From the NCBI GenBank assembly GCA_016721465.1, contig JADKIA010000027.1, positions 1 to 64,000 on the forward strand: a DNA stretch of 64,000 nucleotides. Reading direction: 5' to 3'. Source of the stretch: Ideonella sp. GTDB lineage: Bacteria; Pseudomonadota; Gammaproteobacteria; Burkholderiales; Burkholderiaceae_C. The translations under genes were made by a program, and so were the position numbers. A model generated the notes under the pieces. It saw only the letters and a list, made by a program, of their open reading frames with translations, ran no database searches and was not told the DNA's origin. Positions 16,818 through 25,016 of the stretch are shown here, piece after piece (the stretch's first letter is position 1; each line of letters begins with the position of its first letter).

Positions 16818-18668
16818 ATGAAGGACGTCATCACCCGAGTGACCCAGCGCATTCGACTGCGCAGTGCTGATTTGCGCAGCGACTACCTGGCCGGTATCGA
16901 TGCCATGGGTTCGCGCCCGCCAGGGCGCCAGCGCATGGGCTGCGCCAACGTGGCGCACGCCTTTGCGGCCATGCCCGGCGACGACCGCCTGCGCGTTGTG
17001 GCCGAACGGGCGCCCAACCTGGCCGTGGTGACCGCCTACAACGACATGCTCTCGGCGCACCAACCCTACCAGGCCTACCCTGAGCTGCTCAAGCGCGAAG
17101 CGCGGCGCCTGGGCGCCACGCTGCAGGTGGCCGGCGGTGTGCCGGCGATGTGCGACGGCGTGACACAAGGCCTGCCGGGCATGGAGCTGTCCCTGTTCTC
17201 GCGTGACACCATTGCCATGTCGGCGGCGATCGCCTTGAGCCACGACGTGTTCGATGGCGCCTTGCTGCTGGGCGTGTGCGACAAGATCGTGCCTGGCCTG
17301 CTGATCGGTGCGCTGCATTTCGGCCACCTGCCCTGCGTGTTCGTTCCGGCCGGACCGATGAGCTCGGGGCTGTCCAACACCGAGAAGTCCAAGGTGCGCG
17401 AGCGTGCAGCACAGGGCCTGGTGGGGCGAGATGTGCTGTTGCAGGCCGAGCAGGCGGCCTATCACGGCATCGGCACGTGCACCTTCTATGGCACGGCCAA
17501 CAGCAACCAGATGCTGCTCGAGGCCATGGGCCTGCATGTGCCCGGGGCGGCCTTCATTCACCCCGACGATGACTTGCGCGAGGCGCTGACGCTCGAATCC
17601 GTGGGCATGCTGCTCGGGCTGACACGTCACCAACGCTATACGCCCATCGGTCGTCTGGTGGACGAGCGCGTGATCGTCAATGCCATGGTCGCGCTGCTGG
17701 CCACGGGCGGATCCACCAACCACCTGATCCACTGGGTGGCGGTGGCACGCGCGGCCGGCATCCTGATCGACTGGAGTGACTTTGCCGAGCTGTCTGCAGC
17801 GGTGCCGCTGCTGGCGCGTGTCTACCCCAACGGCAGCGCCGACGTGAACCAGTTCCAGGCGGCCGGCGGACCGGGTTTCGTGCTGCGCTCGCTGCTCGAG
17901 GCGGGCTTGCTGCACGACGATGTCAGCACCGTGGCGCCAGGCGGCCTGGCAGCCTATGGCGAGCGTCCGGTGCTGGCCGGCGGCAAGCTGGTCTGGCAGC
18001 CGCTGGCGGCCACAACCATCGACGACAGCATCGTGCGCAACGTCGAGCAGCCTTTCTCCGCCACGGGTGGCCTCAGGTTGCTCACGGGCGCGCTGGGTCG
18101 GGCGGTGATCAAGGTGTCCGCAGTGCCAGACGACCGGCACGTGGTCGAGGCGCCGGCCCTGGTGTTCGAGAGCCAGGAGGCTTTGCTGAACGCCTTCAAC
18201 GCCGGCGAACTGGAGCGTGACTTCATCGCCGTCGTGCGCTTCCAGGGCCCGCGCGCCAACGGCATGCCCGAGCTGCACAAGCTGACCCCGCCGCTGGCGG
18301 TGTTGCAGGGCAAGGGCTTCAAGGTGGCGCTGGTCACCGATGGCCGCATGAGCGGTGCCTCGGGCAAGGTGCCCGCCGCCATCCATGTCAGCCCCGAGGC
18401 CCTGGCCGGCGGGCCATTGGCCAAGGTGATCGATGGCGATGTGATCCGCCTGGACGCTGTTGCGGGTGAACTCACCGTGCGGGTCGCCGACGCCGAATGG
18501 GCCGCGCGCCCCTTGGCCGTGATGGGTGCGCAAGCGCTTCGCTCCCACGGCCATGGCCTGGGCCGCGAATTGTTCGGCGGCATGCGCCGGTCGGTGTCCA
18601 GCGCCGAGCAGGGCGCTGTCACCTGGCTGTCGTCAGGCCACCCCATCGATGCCGGAGGTACCCCATGA
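16818..18668 (+). CDS. edd: Phosphogluconate dehydratase (Entner-Doudoroff)
   Basis: Edd dehydrates 6-phosphogluconate to 2-keto-3-deoxy-6-phosphogluconate (KDPG). It belongs to the IlvD/Edd family of Fe-S dehydratases; cluster Cys are visible in AMCDGVTQG, GVCDKIVPG and GTCTFYGTANSNQ. About 616 aa from the ATG at 16818; a TTG at 16800 in the same frame is an alternative start. The stop overlaps the eda start (ATGA), giving a coupled edd-eda pair. KDPG from this pathway and from KdgK (31324-32271) meets at Eda. Confidence 0.96.
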   Translation: MKDVITRVTQRIRLRSADLRSDYLAGIDAMGSRPPGRQRMGCANVAHAFAAMPGDDRLRVVAERAPNLAVVTAYNDMLSAHQPYQAYPELLKREARRLGATLQVAGGVPAMCDGVTQGLPGMELSLFSRDTIAMSAAIALSHDVFDGALLLGVCDKIVPGLLIGALHFGHLPCVFVPAGPMSSGLSNTEKSKVRERAAQGLVGRDVLLQAEQAAYHGIGTCTFYGTANSNQMLLEAMGLHVPGAAFIHPDDDLREALTLESVGMLLGLTRHQRYTPIGRLVDERVIVNAMVALLATGGSTNHLIHWVAVARAAGILIDWSDFAELSAAVPLLARVYPNGSADVNQFQAAGGPGFVLRSLLEAGLLHDDVSTVAPGGLAAYGERPVLAGGKLVWQPLAATTIDDSIVRNVEQPFSATGGLRLLTGALGRAVIKVSAVPDDRHVVEAPALVFESQEALLNAFNAGELERDFIAVVRFQGPRANGMPELHKLTPPLAVLQGKGFKVALVTDGRMSGASGKVPAAIHVSPEALAGGPLAKVIDGDVIRLDAVAGELTVRVADAEWAARPLAVMGAQALRSHGHGLGRELFGGMRRSVSSAEQGAVTWLSSGHPIDAGGTP

Positions 18669-19291
18669 TCGACCCGTCCAGCCTGGCCCGGCACGGCCCC
18701 GTGATCCCGGTGATCGTGCTCAGGCGCGTGGCCGATGCCGTGCCCCTGGCCGAGGCCCTGCTGGCCGGCGGCGTGAAGGTGCTGGAGGTGACGCTGCGCA
18801 CCGAGGCGGCCCTGGCCTGCATCGAGGCCATCGCGCGGGCGCTGCCCGAGGCCATCGTCGGTGCCGGCACCATCCGTGGTGCACTCGACGCGCGCGCCGC
18901 CCAGGCGGTGGGCGCGCAGTTTGCCGTGAGCCCGGGCTACACGCCCGAGGTGGGCGCGGCCTGCCGTGAACTGAAATTGCCGCTGCTGCCGGGCGTGGCC
19001 ACGGCCAGCGAGGTGATGATGGCCTCTGCCGACGGCCACAGGCTGCTCAAGTTCTTTCCTGCACAGCAAGCCGGAGGCATCCCCATGCTGAAGGCGCTGG
19101 CCGGGCCCTTCTCCGACGTTTCGTTCTGCCCCACCGGCGGCATCACGCTCGAGACAGCGCCGCAGTTTCTGGCGCTGCCCAACGTGGCGGTGTGCGGCGG
19201 TTCGTGGTTGACGCCGCAAGAAGCGGTGGATGCCGGCGACTGGGCCCGCATCACCCGCCTGGCACGCGAAGCGAGCGCACTGCGGGCCTGA
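18665..19291 (+). CDS. eda: KDPG aldolase (2-keto-3-deoxy-6-phosphogluconate aldolase)
   Basis: Eda splits KDPG into pyruvate and glyceraldehyde-3-phosphate. It is a class I aldolase: the Schiff-base Lys lies in HRLLKFFPAQQAGG and the catalytic Glu in VLEVTLRTEAAL, with VGAGTIRG and SPGYTPEV also typical. About 208 aa, normal length. It is the common endpoint of the Entner-Doudoroff route and of the pectin/uronate route encoded at 26-51 kb. Confidence 0.96.
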   Translation: MIDPSSLARHGPVIPVIVLRRVADAVPLAEALLAGGVKVLEVTLRTEAALACIEAIARALPEAIVGAGTIRGALDARAAQAVGAQFAVSPGYTPEVGAACRELKLPLLPGVATASEVMMASADGHRLLKFFPAQQAGGIPMLKALAGPFSDVSFCPTGGITLETAPQFLALPNVAVCGGSWLTPQEAVDAGDWARITRLAREASALRA

Positions 19292-19385
19292 GCGCGAGCG
19301 CCAGCGACCCTTTACCGGCGGACCCGGTCAAGGCGGCAAGCCAGTCGGCCGACCTGACGCACTACCGAACGCCCGATCGAACGCG

Positions 19386-19805
19386 CTACCACGTGCCCAC
19401 ATTGGGCATCGATGCCCAGGGCTCGACCGGCGTCAGCGGTGCGCCGGTCTGCAGCAGTTCGATCGAGATCATCTCGGGCGAGCGCACGAAGGCCATGCGG
19501 CCGTCTCGCGGCGGGCGATTGATCGTCACGCCATGGTCCACCAGGCGCTGGCAGGTGGCATGGATGTCATCCACGGCGTAGGCCAGGTGCCCGAAGTTGC
19601 GGCCACCGGTGTAGACCTCGTCGGTCCAGTTGTGCGTGAGTTCGACCTGTGCGCTGCTGTCGCCCGGGGCGGCCAGAAATACCAGCGTGAACTTTCCGGC
19701 AGGCACGTCCTTTCGGGACAGCACTTCCAGGCCAAGCGCGTCGCGGTAGAAGCGAAGCGATGCTTCCAGGTCGCGGACGCGAACCATCGTGTGCAGGTAT
19801 TTCAT
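19386..19805 (-). CDS. gloA: Glyoxalase I (lactoylglutathione lyase)
   Basis: This is a small VOC-fold protein (139 aa) that isomerises the methylglyoxal-glutathione hemithioacetal. Metal ligands are in place: His in MKYLHTMVRV, Glu in QVELTHNW, His in FGHLAYAVDD and Glu in MISIELLQ. The final segment is slightly extended (TPVEPWASMPNVGTW). Its start codon sits at the edge of a strong GC hairpin (19807-19848) that would cover the ribosome binding site in the mRNA. Confidence 0.93.
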   Translation of the reverse strand: MKYLHTMVRVRDLEASLRFYRDALGLEVLSRKDVPAGKFTLVFLAAPGDSSAQVELTHNWTDEVYTGGRNFGHLAYAVDDIHATCQRLVDHGVTINRPPRDGRMAFVRSPEMISIELLQTGAPLTPVEPWASMPNVGTW

Positions 19806-19806
19806 G

Positions 19807-19848
19807 GGCGGCCCGGCCGGGAGGGGGGGGCTGGCGGGCCGGGCCGCC
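19807..19848. repeat. 12-bp perfect inverted repeat at the gloA start
   Basis: GGCGGCCCGGCC (19807-19818) and its exact complement GGCCGGGCCGCC (19837-19848) flank an 18-nt G-rich spacer. On the minus-strand transcript it lies immediately before the gloA ATG, where the Shine-Dalgarno sequence should be. Confidence 0.7.
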
Positions 19849-19955
19849 GGGAGCAGAGGGTGTCGAAGATCCGGCAGGTGGTGGTGGCGTGCGCATGAAC
19901 TTCACCTTCAGCTCCTGCGGCTGGTGCCGGGCCGGCATGCCGGGGGCCAGAGCGT

Positions 19956-20939
19956 TCAGCGCGCAGGCCGGTCCAGCCAGACGGCCAGGCCCTGTGCGTT
20001 GAGCTCCAGGTCGAGGGCGAGCAGGTCGAGCCCGCCGTTCACATCACCCACGCCATGGCGGCGCAACTCGTCGGCGAACAATGCGCGCATGGCGGACTTC
20101 AACGCTTCGTGCCGATCGGGCGCGTCCCGCAGGCGCAAGCCCAGATCCACCATGGCATCGAGCTGCCTCAGAAGCATGCCGGCCAAGCGCTGCACCTCGT
20201 CCACGCGGCCGTAGTGCGTGAGGTACATGCACCGCGGCTCGGCCTGCAAGAGCCGATGCACCGAATGGCGCAATGCATCGGGCTCGAACTGCACGGGCGT
20301 GGACGTCGGCAGCAGCCAGGCGCCTTGTGCGGTGTCGAAGTCGCGATAGCTCAGGCCGAAGGTGTCGCCGGTGAACCAGCCGCGGGTGCGCTCGTCCCAG
20401 ATGCAGTGGTGGTGCCTGGCATGGCCCGGGGTGTCGATGAAGCGCAGGCTGCGCCCGGACAAGGCCACGGTCATGCCATCGCTGGTGGCCTGCACGCGTG
20501 AGTCGTCCACACCGATCAGCGTGCCGTACGAGCGCTGCATCTCTTCAGCACCATAGACGGCCAAGGCGCCCTCGTAGAGCGCGCTCGGGTCGATCATGTG
20601 GCGCGCGCCGCGAGGATGCACCAGCACACGGGCCCGGGGCAGCGATTGCATCAGCAGGCCCACGCCGCCCGCATGATCCAGATGAACGTGGGTGGGGATG
20701 ACGTAGTCCACCGCATCCGGTGCCAGGCCCAGATCGGTGAGCGCCTGCAGCAGGCGCGGCACGGCGAAGTTGGTGCCGGTGTCGATGAACGCGGCACGCC
20801 CGTCTTCGACCATCAGGAACGATGCGTCGAACAACGGGCGGTGGAAGCCCGTGTCGATGACGTGCAGGCCGTCACCGATGGATTGGACGAAGGGCAGGGC
20901 CACGCGGTCGGATGCCTTCTGGCGGCGGCTGCGATTCAA
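19956..20939 (-). CDS. MBL-fold metallo-hydrolase
   Basis: The metallo-beta-lactamase metal site is complete: THVHLDHAGG (HxHxDH), a later His in DTPGHARHHHCIW, an Asp in WFTGDTFG and a His in YLTHYGR. About 327 aa, longer than glyoxalase II, with a helical C-terminal extension. No ATG occurs at the N-terminal edge; a TTG at 20939 is the likely start (MNRSRRQKASDRVALP if used). The substrate is unknown. The neighbouring gloA suggests, but does not prove, thiol-ester detoxification. Confidence 0.75.
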   Translation of the reverse strand: MNRSRRQKASDRVALPFVQSIGDGLHVIDTGFHRPLFDASFLMVEDGRAAFIDTGTNFAVPRLLQALTDLGLAPDAVDYVIPTHVHLDHAGGVGLLMQSLPRARVLVHPRGARHMIDPSALYEGALAVYGAEEMQRSYGTLIGVDDSRVQATSDGMTVALSGRSLRFIDTPGHARHHHCIWDERTRGWFTGDTFGLSYRDFDTAQGAWLLPTSTPVQFEPDALRHSVHRLLQAEPRCMYLTHYGRVDEVQRLAGMLLRQLDAMVDLGLRLRDAPDRHEALKSAMRALFADELRRHGVGDVNGGLDLLALDLELNAQGLAVWLDRPAR

Positions 20940-20980
20940 ACGGCACCAAAGCGCGCCAGTCGGGCGGGCGCTCGGCCCAA

Positions 20981-22186
20981 TCAGGACGCCTGGTTGCTCA
21001 CCAGGGCCCAGACGCGGCCCAGATCGGCCGCGCCATCGGTGCCTTGCACACTGCGCAACATCTGCACCGCCTTGGCCTTGGCCTTGCCACTCTTGAGCAT
21101 GGCCACGCCCAGGCGCAGTTTGGCGTCCTCTGGGCGCTTCAATCCACCCTTGGCGATGCCCTGCTCGATCAGGCCGATGCCCTTGTCGCCCTGGCCCATG
21201 GTGACGTAGGCATAGCCGATCTGCACGAGATCGTTGCCTTCCTTCAGGGCCGCCGCCGCGGTGGCCCGACCGTCAATGGACAGCTTGCCGTCGGCTTCCT
21301 GCTTGTAGGCCAGATCGCGCAGGCGTTTGTGCCGTTCGGCCTCGGCACCGGTGCCGAGTGCGCCGGCTGCAAAGCCCTTGTCGACGATGTCCTTGCCTTC
21401 GGCCGGGTAGCCGGCCTGCAGGGCGAGTTGGGACATCTCCATGAACTCTTCGGTCTTGGTGATCAGACCGGTCGCCAGCTTCAGCCGCATGATCTCCAGC
21501 GCGAAACGGTCGGAGAAACCGCTCTTGCGCTGCAGGCGCGCCAGGTAGATGCCCCAGTAGTCTTTCTTGGGGTAGTAGGCGATCAGCTTTTCAAGCGTCG
21601 CTGCCTGCCCGGCGGTGTTGCCCGTGCGGGCTTGCGCATCGGCCAGACGCAGCAGGTCGCCCTCTTCGGGGCGACGCCCGCCTTGTTCGGCGTTGGACAC
21701 TGCCGCAGCAGCATCGCGAGCAATCGCGCTGTAGTCGCCGCTCTGGCCCTGCACATAGGCCTGCAGTTGCTTCAGTTGGGCGCTGCCACCGCCGAGCGAC
21801 TGCGCCTTTTGGATCCACTGGCTGGTCTTGCCCCAATCCTTGGCCTGGGAATAGGCAAAGGCCAGCGACTCGGCCACCTGGGCGGCCTCGCCGCCAGACA
21901 CCCGCGGGAAGACCGCCTCGAAGGCCTGGATCGCCGCGCCGTTGTCGCCTGCGCGCTGAGCGGCGGCGCCCTTCATGCGATCGATCATCAACTGTTCGGC
22001 ACCGGACTTGTTGCCCGCGCCCTCGGCCTCGCGCACCTTGGCCATGGCTTCGCGCGCCTTGCCGGCGCGCAGCAACTCACTGGCCTGCTGCAGGGGCTTG
22101 CCCACCTCGGGCCGCAATGCTTGCGCCTGGGCCGACACCACTCCGCCCAGCAACAGGGCGGCCACCAGGACGTTCAGGGATTTCAT
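20981..22186 (-). CDS. Periplasmic TPR-repeat protein linked to TonB/ExbBD
   Basis: A signal peptide (MKSLNVLVAALLLGGVVSAQAQA) leads into about 380 residues of helical repeats consistent with TPR/Sel1-like units (ASELLRAGKAREAMAKVREAE, AYSQAKDWGKTSQWIQKAQ, DLVQIGYAYVTMGQGDKGIGLIEQ). It is the last gene of the tonB-exbB-exbD-exbD cluster, 14 bp past the second exbD. A TPR partner in this position is common in Burkholderiales and Xanthomonadales TonB clusters. It probably scaffolds or tunes the energising complex; the exact role is unknown. Confidence 0.8.
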   Translation of the reverse strand: MKSLNVLVAALLLGGVVSAQAQALRPEVGKPLQQASELLRAGKAREAMAKVREAEGAGNKSGAEQLMIDRMKGAAAQRAGDNGAAIQAFEAVFPRVSGGEAAQVAESLAFAYSQAKDWGKTSQWIQKAQSLGGGSAQLKQLQAYVQGQSGDYSAIARDAAAAVSNAEQGGRRPEEGDLLRLADAQARTGNTAGQAATLEKLIAYYPKKDYWGIYLARLQRKSGFSDRFALEIMRLKLATGLITKTEEFMEMSQLALQAGYPAEGKDIVDKGFAAGALGTGAEAERHKRLRDLAYKQEADGKLSIDGRATAAAALKEGNDLVQIGYAYVTMGQGDKGIGLIEQGIAKGGLKRPEDAKLRLGVAMLKSGKAKAKAVQMLRSVQGTDGAADLGRVWALVSNQAS

Positions 22187-22199
22187 TGCGCGCGGGGCC

Positions 22200-22628
22200 T
22201 CAGTTCATGAACTGTTCGTTGCCGACCAGCCCGATCTTGGTGACGCCCAGGCGCTGTGCGCTGGCCATCACCATCGCCACCACCTTGTAGCTCACCAGCT
22301 TGTTCGGGCGCAGGTGCACCTCGGGTTGGTCGGGCATGGCGGCCAATTGCGCGAGCTTGTTTTCCAGTTCGATGCGCGTCGGCACGATGATGCCGTTCCA
22401 GCCGATGGTGCCGTCGAAGTCGACATCGATGCGCACGATCTCTGGCGGCTTGGGCGGCGGCGCATTCTTCGAATTCACCGGCATGTTCATCTTGACCGCA
22501 TGGGTCTGCACCGGGATCGTGATGATCAGCATGATGATCAGCACCAACATCACGTCGATCAACGGCGTGGTGTTCATCTCGACCATCACGTCGCCTTCAC
22601 CCGACTCGTTTCCAACTTGCATGGACAT
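22200..22628 (-). CDS. exbD: ExbD/TolR-type biopolymer transport protein (second)
   Basis: This is a 142-aa protein with one N-terminal membrane helix containing the proton-path Asp (TTPLIDVMLVLIIMLIITIP) and a periplasmic C-terminal domain (GWNGIIVPTRIELENKLAQL, KVVAMVMASAQRLGVTKIGLVG). It works with ExbB to turn proton motive force into TonB motion. It follows the first exbD by 15 bp. The two copies have the same length but clearly different sequences, so they are not a recent duplication. Confidence 0.9.
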   Translation of the reverse strand: MSMQVGNESGEGDVMVEMNTTPLIDVMLVLIIMLIITIPVQTHAVKMNMPVNSKNAPPPKPPEIVRIDVDFDGTIGWNGIIVPTRIELENKLAQLAAMPDQPEVHLRPNKLVSYKVVAMVMASAQRLGVTKIGLVGNEQFMN

Positions 22629-22643
22629 CGCAGGCTCCCTGTC

Positions 22644-23072
22644 TCAGTTCTTCGGCGGCGGTTCAGTGATGAACCCCACCTTCTGGATGCCGGCGCGCTG
22701 GCATGCCACGACCAGGCGACCCACGCTCTCGTAGCGTGCTTCCTCGTCGCCCCGGATGTGCACCTCGGGCTGTGGCTCCTTGACGGATTCCTTCTTCAAG
22801 TCCGCCACCAGGGCCTCGATGTCGGGCATGCGCTTGGTGCCCCAGAACACGTCGCCGTCCTTGGTGACGGCCAGCAGGATGTTCTCGGGCTTGGTCTGCG
22901 TGGGAACGTTGGTTTCCTTGGGCAGGGACAGCTTGGCACTTTGGGTGATCACCGGCGTGGTGATCAGGAAGATGATCAGCAGCACCAACATGATGTCCAC
23001 CAGGGGGGTGGTGTTGATGGCCGAGTTCATCGCGTCTTCTTCGCCGTCGGGCGATCCAACGTTCATGGACAT
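22644..23072 (-). CDS. exbD: ExbD/TolR-type biopolymer transport protein (first)
   Basis: This 142-aa ExbD has the membrane Asp in NTTPLVDIMLVLLIIFLITTPV, followed by a periplasmic domain that includes LLAVTKDGDVFWGTKRMPD and VHIRGDEEARYESVGRLVVACQRAGIQKVGF. It lies between exbB and the second exbD on the same strand. Paired ExbD proteins occur in TonB systems of Xanthomonas and relatives, where the second copy is needed for only some substrates. Confidence 0.92.
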   Translation of the reverse strand: MSMNVGSPDGEEDAMNSAINTTPLVDIMLVLLIIFLITTPVITQSAKLSLPKETNVPTQTKPENILLAVTKDGDVFWGTKRMPDIEALVADLKKESVKEPQPEVHIRGDEEARYESVGRLVVACQRAGIQKVGFITEPPPKN

Positions 23073-23135
23073 CGCGTAATCCTTGGTCGGTCACGGGCCT
23101 GCCGCACAGGGGCGGCAGTGCGCTCAGGATGGCAA

Positions 23136-23975
23136 CTACTTCTTGGCCGACAGCAACACGTTGTGCACGTCGCCGGAGAACGCCCGCACGCGTTCCATCA
23201 CCGTCTTGTTGCGACGAATCAGCCAGTTGTAGCCCATCACCGCCGGCACCGCGACGGCCAGGCCGAAGGCGGTCATGATCAGCGCCTCGCCCACCGGGCC
23301 AGCCACCTTGTCGATCGACGCGTTGCCGGAGATGCCGATGGCGGTCAGCGCGTGGTAGATGCCCCACACCGTGCCGAACAGGCCCACAAACGGTGCCGTG
23401 GAACCCACGGTGGCCAGGAAGGCCAGGCCATCCTGCATGCGGCTGTTGATGTTGCCCACGGCACGCTCGATGCTCATGCTGATCCAGGTGTGGCGGTCGA
23501 TCTGCTCGACCAGCGTGCCCTCGTGGTGGTCGTCGGCCTTGACGCCTTGCTCGGTGATGTAGCGGAAGGCGCTTTTCTCGTCCAGCGCACCGGCCGCCTG
23601 CTTCATCGAGCTGGCCTTCCAGAACGCATCACCGATCTGGCCGGACTGCTTGAGCAGCTTGCCCTGTTCGAACAGCTTGGTGAAGATGATGTACCAGCTG
23701 CCCATGGACATGATGATCAGGATGATCAGCGTGCCGCGGGAGATGAAGTCGCCTTCCTTCCACAGCGCCTCCAGACCGTAGGGGTTGGCCACGCTTTCCT
23801 TGGCCACAGTCGCCACGGGGGCCGTCGCGATGGCCGGCACGGCTTCGGCCGGCGCGGACGAAGCCGTGGCCGCCGGCGCGGACGCCTGGGCCAAGGCCAT
23901 GCTGGGCAGGGCAATGGCGGCGCTGGCCACCAGAAGGGCGGCCACGGGGGCGCGGAGGATGCGGTTCAGGAACAT
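23136..23975 (-). CDS. exbB: ExbB/TolQ-type proton channel subunit with cleaved extension
   Basis: A signal-peptide-like N-terminus (ALLVASAAIALPSMALAQ) and an Ala/Pro-rich linker precede the three-helix MotA/TolQ/ExbB core (residues about 75-275: GTLIILIIMSMGSWYIIFTKLFEQG, LAFLATVGSTAPFVGLFGTVWGIYHAL, GEALIMTAFGLAVAVPAVMGYN). About 279 aa. The extended periplasmic N-terminus is typical of ExbB variants in beta- and gammaproteobacteria. It lies 105 bp after tonB. Confidence 0.92.
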   Translation of the reverse strand: MFLNRILRAPVAALLVASAAIALPSMALAQASAPAATASSAPAEAVPAIATAPVATVAKESVANPYGLEALWKEGDFISRGTLIILIIMSMGSWYIIFTKLFEQGKLLKQSGQIGDAFWKASSMKQAAGALDEKSAFRYITEQGVKADDHHEGTLVEQIDRHTWISMSIERAVGNINSRMQDGLAFLATVGSTAPFVGLFGTVWGIYHALTAIGISGNASIDKVAGPVGEALIMTAFGLAVAVPAVMGYNWLIRRNKTVMERVRAFSGDVHNVLLSAKK

Positions 23976-24080
23976 GTTGACTCCAGACAGGGGCTTTGGT
24001 GCGCAGTGCTCGGGTGGCGAACAGGCGACGCAGGTTGAAACGGAACGTGATGGGTTGGTTGGGGTGAAGACAGGACCGGG

Positions 24081-24761
24081 TCAGTCGAGCTTCCAAACAT
24101 AGTCGACCACGGTGGTACCCCCGATGGGTTTGCCGTGCTCGTCGGTGCCGGGTTTGAAGCGGCATTTGCTGAGTGCGTCGACGGCCGTGCGGTCCAGCAG
24201 ACGGTGCTCGCGCGACGCGCCCGCCGAACGTTCGACATCGGCCTTGGACACCACTCCGCTGGCGTCGACCACGAAGCGGATCTTGGTGGTGCCGGTGGCT
24301 TCCGCACGTGCGGCAGCAGAGGGGTATTCAGGCTTCTCGCAGGTGCTCACGTCGATCTTGGCCGCAACCGCCTGACGCACCGGAGCCGGAGCGGCTGGTG
24401 CGGGTGCCGCGGTGGGTGCCGGCGCGGGCGCCAGGGTCACCGGGGCGGCCGGCGGGGCCACACTCTGGACGCTGATCGCAGGTGCCGCGATCGGGTTGGC
24501 AATCTGCACTTCAGGCGGCGGCGCATACGACGGCGGCGGCGGCGCGAACTTGGGCGGCGGCGGCAAGTTCTCCGGCGGCGGCGGCGGAGGTGGTTTCACC
24601 TCGTCGATGATCTTGGTTTCGATCGGCGCCTTGATGACTTCGACGATCTTTCGTGCCAGGCCATTGACCAGGGCATAACCCAGGATGACGTGCAGCAAGA
24701 CCACGACAACAAACCCGGCCATGTGCTTGCCGGGGTTTCTTTGTGATTCAGCGTAATCCAC
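24081..24761 (-). CDS. tonB: TonB energy-transducing protein
   Basis: One N-terminal membrane helix (residues about 16-35, FVVVVLLHVILGYALVNGLA) is followed by a long Pro/Ala-rich periplasmic linker and a C-terminal TonB domain (STCEKPEYPSAAARAEATG, TKIRFVVDASGVVSKADVE, CRFKPGTDEHGKPIGG). About 226 aa. It drives outer-membrane receptors, and the pectin-locus TonB-dependent receptor at 34314-37256 is an obvious client. It heads the tonB-exbB-exbD-exbD-TPR cluster. Confidence 0.95.
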   Translation of the reverse strand: MDYAESQRNPGKHMAGFVVVVLLHVILGYALVNGLARKIVEVIKAPIETKIIDEVKPPPPPPPENLPPPPKFAPPPPSYAPPPEVQIANPIAAPAISVQSVAPPAAPVTLAPAPAPTAAPAPAAPAPVRQAVAAKIDVSTCEKPEYPSAAARAEATGTTKIRFVVDASGVVSKADVERSAGASREHRLLDRTAVDALSKCRFKPGTDEHGKPIGGTTVVDYVWKLD

Positions 24762-25016
24762 TCGTTGGCCTCCAGACGACCGGCCGCCGTACGGGCCGGT
24801 CTCTGCGAACTTTTTGTGATGGGGTCGACCTCGTGGGCCATCGGCAGCCCGTCGCTGCGACGGGGGGAACTATAGCGGCAAAGCCCGCACTGTCCGCTCG
24901 GTACAACACCTTAAGTCGATGGTGCTGAAACGCGGTGGTAACCGCTTGCATTTTGGCGTCGCATCTGATTGGCGCGAGCTTGGTGCATGGTGCACGCGCT
25001 GCGCACCGCGCACGGC

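Noticed and set aside
16785..18554. A 589-aa minus-strand ORF opposite edd
   Set aside because: Its composition (His/Gln/Arg-rich) and full overlap with a certain Edd gene mark it as an antisense shadow.
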